Translations under genes and position numbers: made by a program
NCBI GenBank assembly: GCA_021292105.1
Contig: CM037864.1
Coordinates: 43,803,816 to 43,867,815, forward strand
Direction of reading: 5' to 3'
Length of the DNA: 64,000 nt
Origin: Anadara kagoshimensis
Taxonomy: Eukaryota > Mollusca > Bivalvia > Arcoida > Arcidae
Part shown: one piece after another, positions 62,116-64,000 of the stretch
How the letters are laid out: the number at the start of each line of letters is the position of its first letter
Position numbering within the stretch: position 1 is the stretch's first letter
Notes under the pieces: generated by a model
Told to the model about the DNA's origin: nothing
The model's database searches: none
Seen by the model: the letters and a program-made list of their open reading frames with translations, nothing else

Positions 62116-62185
62116 TTTTCATTTTGCAGCCCTGGTCTAGACGGTCGTTTCGAAATACAATTCCTAATCAGTTGTGTTGGATCAA
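62116..62185 (-). ncRNA. Hammerhead-ribozyme-like motif, copy D
   Basis: On the minus strand: CTGATTA (62171-62165), stem II GGAAT/ATTTC with a TGT loop and one G-U pair, GAAA (62151-62148), stem III ACG/CGT with an AC loop, and GTC (62142-62140). Predicted cleavage follows 62140. As in copy A, G8 is U. Similarity to copy A stops within about 3 nt after the predicted cleavage point: TAGACCAGG here against TAGTGCTGT in copy A. Confidence 0.62.
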
Positions 62186-62412
62186 ATTTGCGGGAATCGA
62201 AATATTTAATAGATGTATGTTGAAATTAGATAAAAGAAGGACCAAAAATTTATTTTACCACATCCACCTTAGGTAATACTTCGAACTACTGAGCATAGCT
62301 TAGTTTTTTGAGAAATTTCTAAATTTAAGAAACAGATAATTTTGATTAACAGTGTTTTGACACATGTCACTGATATACTTGTTTGTGTCTTGACGTTTTA
62401 ATTATTTCAACC

Positions 62413-62715
62413 AGTATATAGATGCTCGGTTGGTAAAATGTTCGCTCCGTATATGAGGGGCCGGGGTGAGAATCCTTGCTAGGTCTGACCAAGACTTGTA
62501 AATAGTTAGTGACTGTCACTAGGCATTTAGAAATGGAAGACACGGTCCTTCGGAAGGGACCTTAAAACCAGATCCACCTCCCCTCTCCAGTAGACGTGTC
62601 ACGCTAAAAGTATCCCTGCATATTGTCCTTAGTGCGCTGCAAAGGTAAAACTTTTGTCACGTCACTTTTAGCTGGATTACGTTTCGATATAAGTGAAATA
62701 TCCTTGACTCGGGTA
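62413..62715 (+). mobile_element. V-SINE (Rudi-like), diverged copy
   Basis: The head is eroded (GCTCGGTTGGTAAAATG at box A; box B poorly preserved as GGGTGAGAATCC). The body keeps CTAGGCATTTAGAAATGGAA, ACACGGTCCTTCGG, ACGTGTCACGCTAAAAG and ATAAGTGAAATATCCTTGAC. Confidence 0.8.
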
Positions 62716-62804
62716 GATTTAAAATGTTAAATAAGTAAATACAAAATAGCTGAAACACAGCTGAAGCAATACAAAACATCCTGATCTGCAACGTGATAAT
62801 TATA

Positions 62805-63490
62805 TTATCAAAAACAAACATACTAATCCATGTCCGAATCACAATCCAGAAGCAAAGTAAAAACTTTGGAACTGACAAGTTAGGTTAGACACGTGAACTT
62901 CCACCAGGGAAATTGAGGCCGGGTGCTCCGTAAGGGTAAGCACCTCCTGTTTAGCTAGCTACACCCGCCACGTTTGTAATTAAAATTGTGTGAAAGGAAC
63001 ATGGAACTATGAGACGTCAAATATATCCAGGTCAATTCTAGACACAGAGACATCAAACTTATCAACAATACTGTGATGACGGCCATTAAACGTTTTTTAC
63101 GGCCTTGATAAGCCTAGGCTTGCAATATCCCTGAGTCAACAATTTATTTGCAAGCAGCCTACTTTGTTGTACAAAGTCCCCGTAGTGGGAACAAGCTCTA
63201 CTATAGCGTATTAATTGGGAAGCAAATACACCATAAGCAGGAGAAGCAGGTATATTGCTGCATAAAAAAGAAAAGTTGACAATAGAAAAATTTAAGTCAT
63301 CACGTTTGTCATAAAGTTTCAAATGTAGCCTTTCGTGTGCATCATAATTCAGGTATAAGTCTGAATGAGGAATCAGTCGTGTCTTTTATTTCAAGCTCAC
63401 TAGGATCGATGGTATTTACATAGTCTCCAAATTTAGGATTGTTAAGAGACAGAACGTCATCTATATATTTTTATGTTGAGTTGAATGAAC
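62805..63490 (-). pseudogene. PLE-family copy retaining the YIDD box, RT C-terminus and 3' UTR
   Basis: On the minus strand the RT begins just before the catalytic box. YIDD is intact (codons 63467-63456) and continues VLSLNNPKFGD. After frameshifts, one frame reads MKLYDKRDD, NFSIVNFSFLCSNIPASPAY, GVFASQLIRYSRACSHYGDF and GYCKPRLIKA. The 3' UTR ends at the standard terminus near 62805 (CATACTAATCCATGTCC in + orientation). The 5' side is truncated at about 63490. It is nearly as well preserved as the 24.4-25.2 kb copy and retains the segment deleted there. Confidence 0.87.
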
Positions 63491-63690
63491 TACTCTGACT
63501 GCATCACTTGACATGAGTTTTAAATGTCAAAAGTTCGAAGTTTAAATCATTTTACCTGACATTTTTCTGTTTGCTAGTTTTGTATTTTTCGATGTTATTT
63601 TTATTTGCTATACATGTACATGTTTATTGCAAAATATGTACATGTTTTCAGTTTCAGATTACTCTCTTCTATATAGTGCTGGTTGTAAAT

Positions 63691-63925
63691 ATGAAATAAT
63701 ATGGATTGTCGTAAAGTCTTATAAAGTGTGAAGCGTCTGTCAAGATTATTTACATATACCGAGGCGTGTCACTTTTGGTCGGTGGTGGGAACAGGTGTAC
63801 CTGAACAAAACTACCGACCTTCAGTAAGCGAACTGTCCCAATAGGGTCTAGGTCAGTGGGATTAGAACCTAGGTGTTATGATCCGTATACTAACGTTTTA
63901 GACCTTTTGGTCACCGAGACCCAGT
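63691..63925 (-). mobile_element. Second type of tRNA-derived SINE
   Basis: The minus-strand head CTCGGTGACCAAAAGGTCTA has box A-like sequence at 63913-63901 and box B GGTTCTAATCC at 63869-63859. The body includes GGTAGTTTTGTTCAGGTAC and CCTGTTCCCACCACCGACC, which can pair in part (GGTCGGT/ACCGACC). The head differs from that of the V-SINEs, so this is a separate family. Its name is not assigned. Confidence 0.6.
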
Positions 63926-64000
63926 ATTTATCCCAAGACATCCTAGCACAAATCTTCGAATACAAGATGCATTGAGGTTACAAAACATAAAATAAACAAA

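Noticed and set aside
8138-63490. Assigning the RT family to the DIRS or LTR class, or to non-LTR LINEs such as RTE
   Set aside because: No integrase, recombinase, gag or AP-endonuclease segments are seen. IPMG/YIDD context, hammerhead motifs and the compact C-terminus fit PLEs better, though this is not proven.

Overview
The window is AT-rich eukaryotic DNA, almost certainly from a mollusc and most likely a bivalve. The support is the repeat content: three copies of a tRNA-headed SINE whose central domain I recognise as the V-SINE/Rudi type widespread in molluscs, a common molluscan interspersed repeat at 15.9-16.1 kb, fold-back MITEs, and many fragments of one reverse-transcriptase (RT) retroelement family. 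No operon-like gene packing is seen and long stretches lack coding signal.

Only one intact protein-coding gene is convincing: an ApaH-like (ALPH-type) PPP-family phosphatase at 56.59-57.41 kb on the + strand. It has all the metal-binding motifs and a hydrophobic N-terminus that may be a membrane anchor. Other long open frames are translated tandem repeats, microsatellites or transposon debris.

The dominant content is a graveyard of about 27 fragments (roughly 7.5 kb, about 12% of the window) of one retroelement, in both orientations. I infer a Penelope-like element (PLE), possibly of the Naiad type because the RT sits at the C-terminal end with no endonuclease after it. All fragments come from the 3' part (RT C-terminus and 3' UTR), many with the same 3' terminus, so the family is 5'-truncated here. 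Four sense-oriented hammerhead-ribozyme-like motifs (8.3, 25.2, 52.3 and 62.15 kb) lie in or near these fragments. Each keeps a 3-bp stem III, and three keep a 5-bp stem II, but every copy carries core damage.

Layout: 0-2.2 kb, a 66-bp minisatellite and a perfect palindrome; 3.6-16.2 kb, fold-back elements, MITEs, a SINE head, a 40-bp minisatellite and three PLE fragments; 16-21 kb, featureless; 21-38 kb, scattered PLE fragments and low-copy repeats; 39.9-41.5 kb, a 170-bp satellite with a 684-bp higher-order repeat; 42-47.5 kb, interrupted PLE and inverted repeat pairs; 47.5-54.7 kb, the densest PLE cluster with a V-SINE and a hammerhead; 55.6-57.4 kb, a MITE followed by the phosphatase gene; 58.7-64 kb, two more V-SINEs, a hammerhead, a PLE copy that retains the YIDD motif, and a different tRNA-derived SINE.

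Family names come from memory of sequence patterns, not from database searches. Boundaries of diverged repeats are approximate, generally within 10-30 bp.
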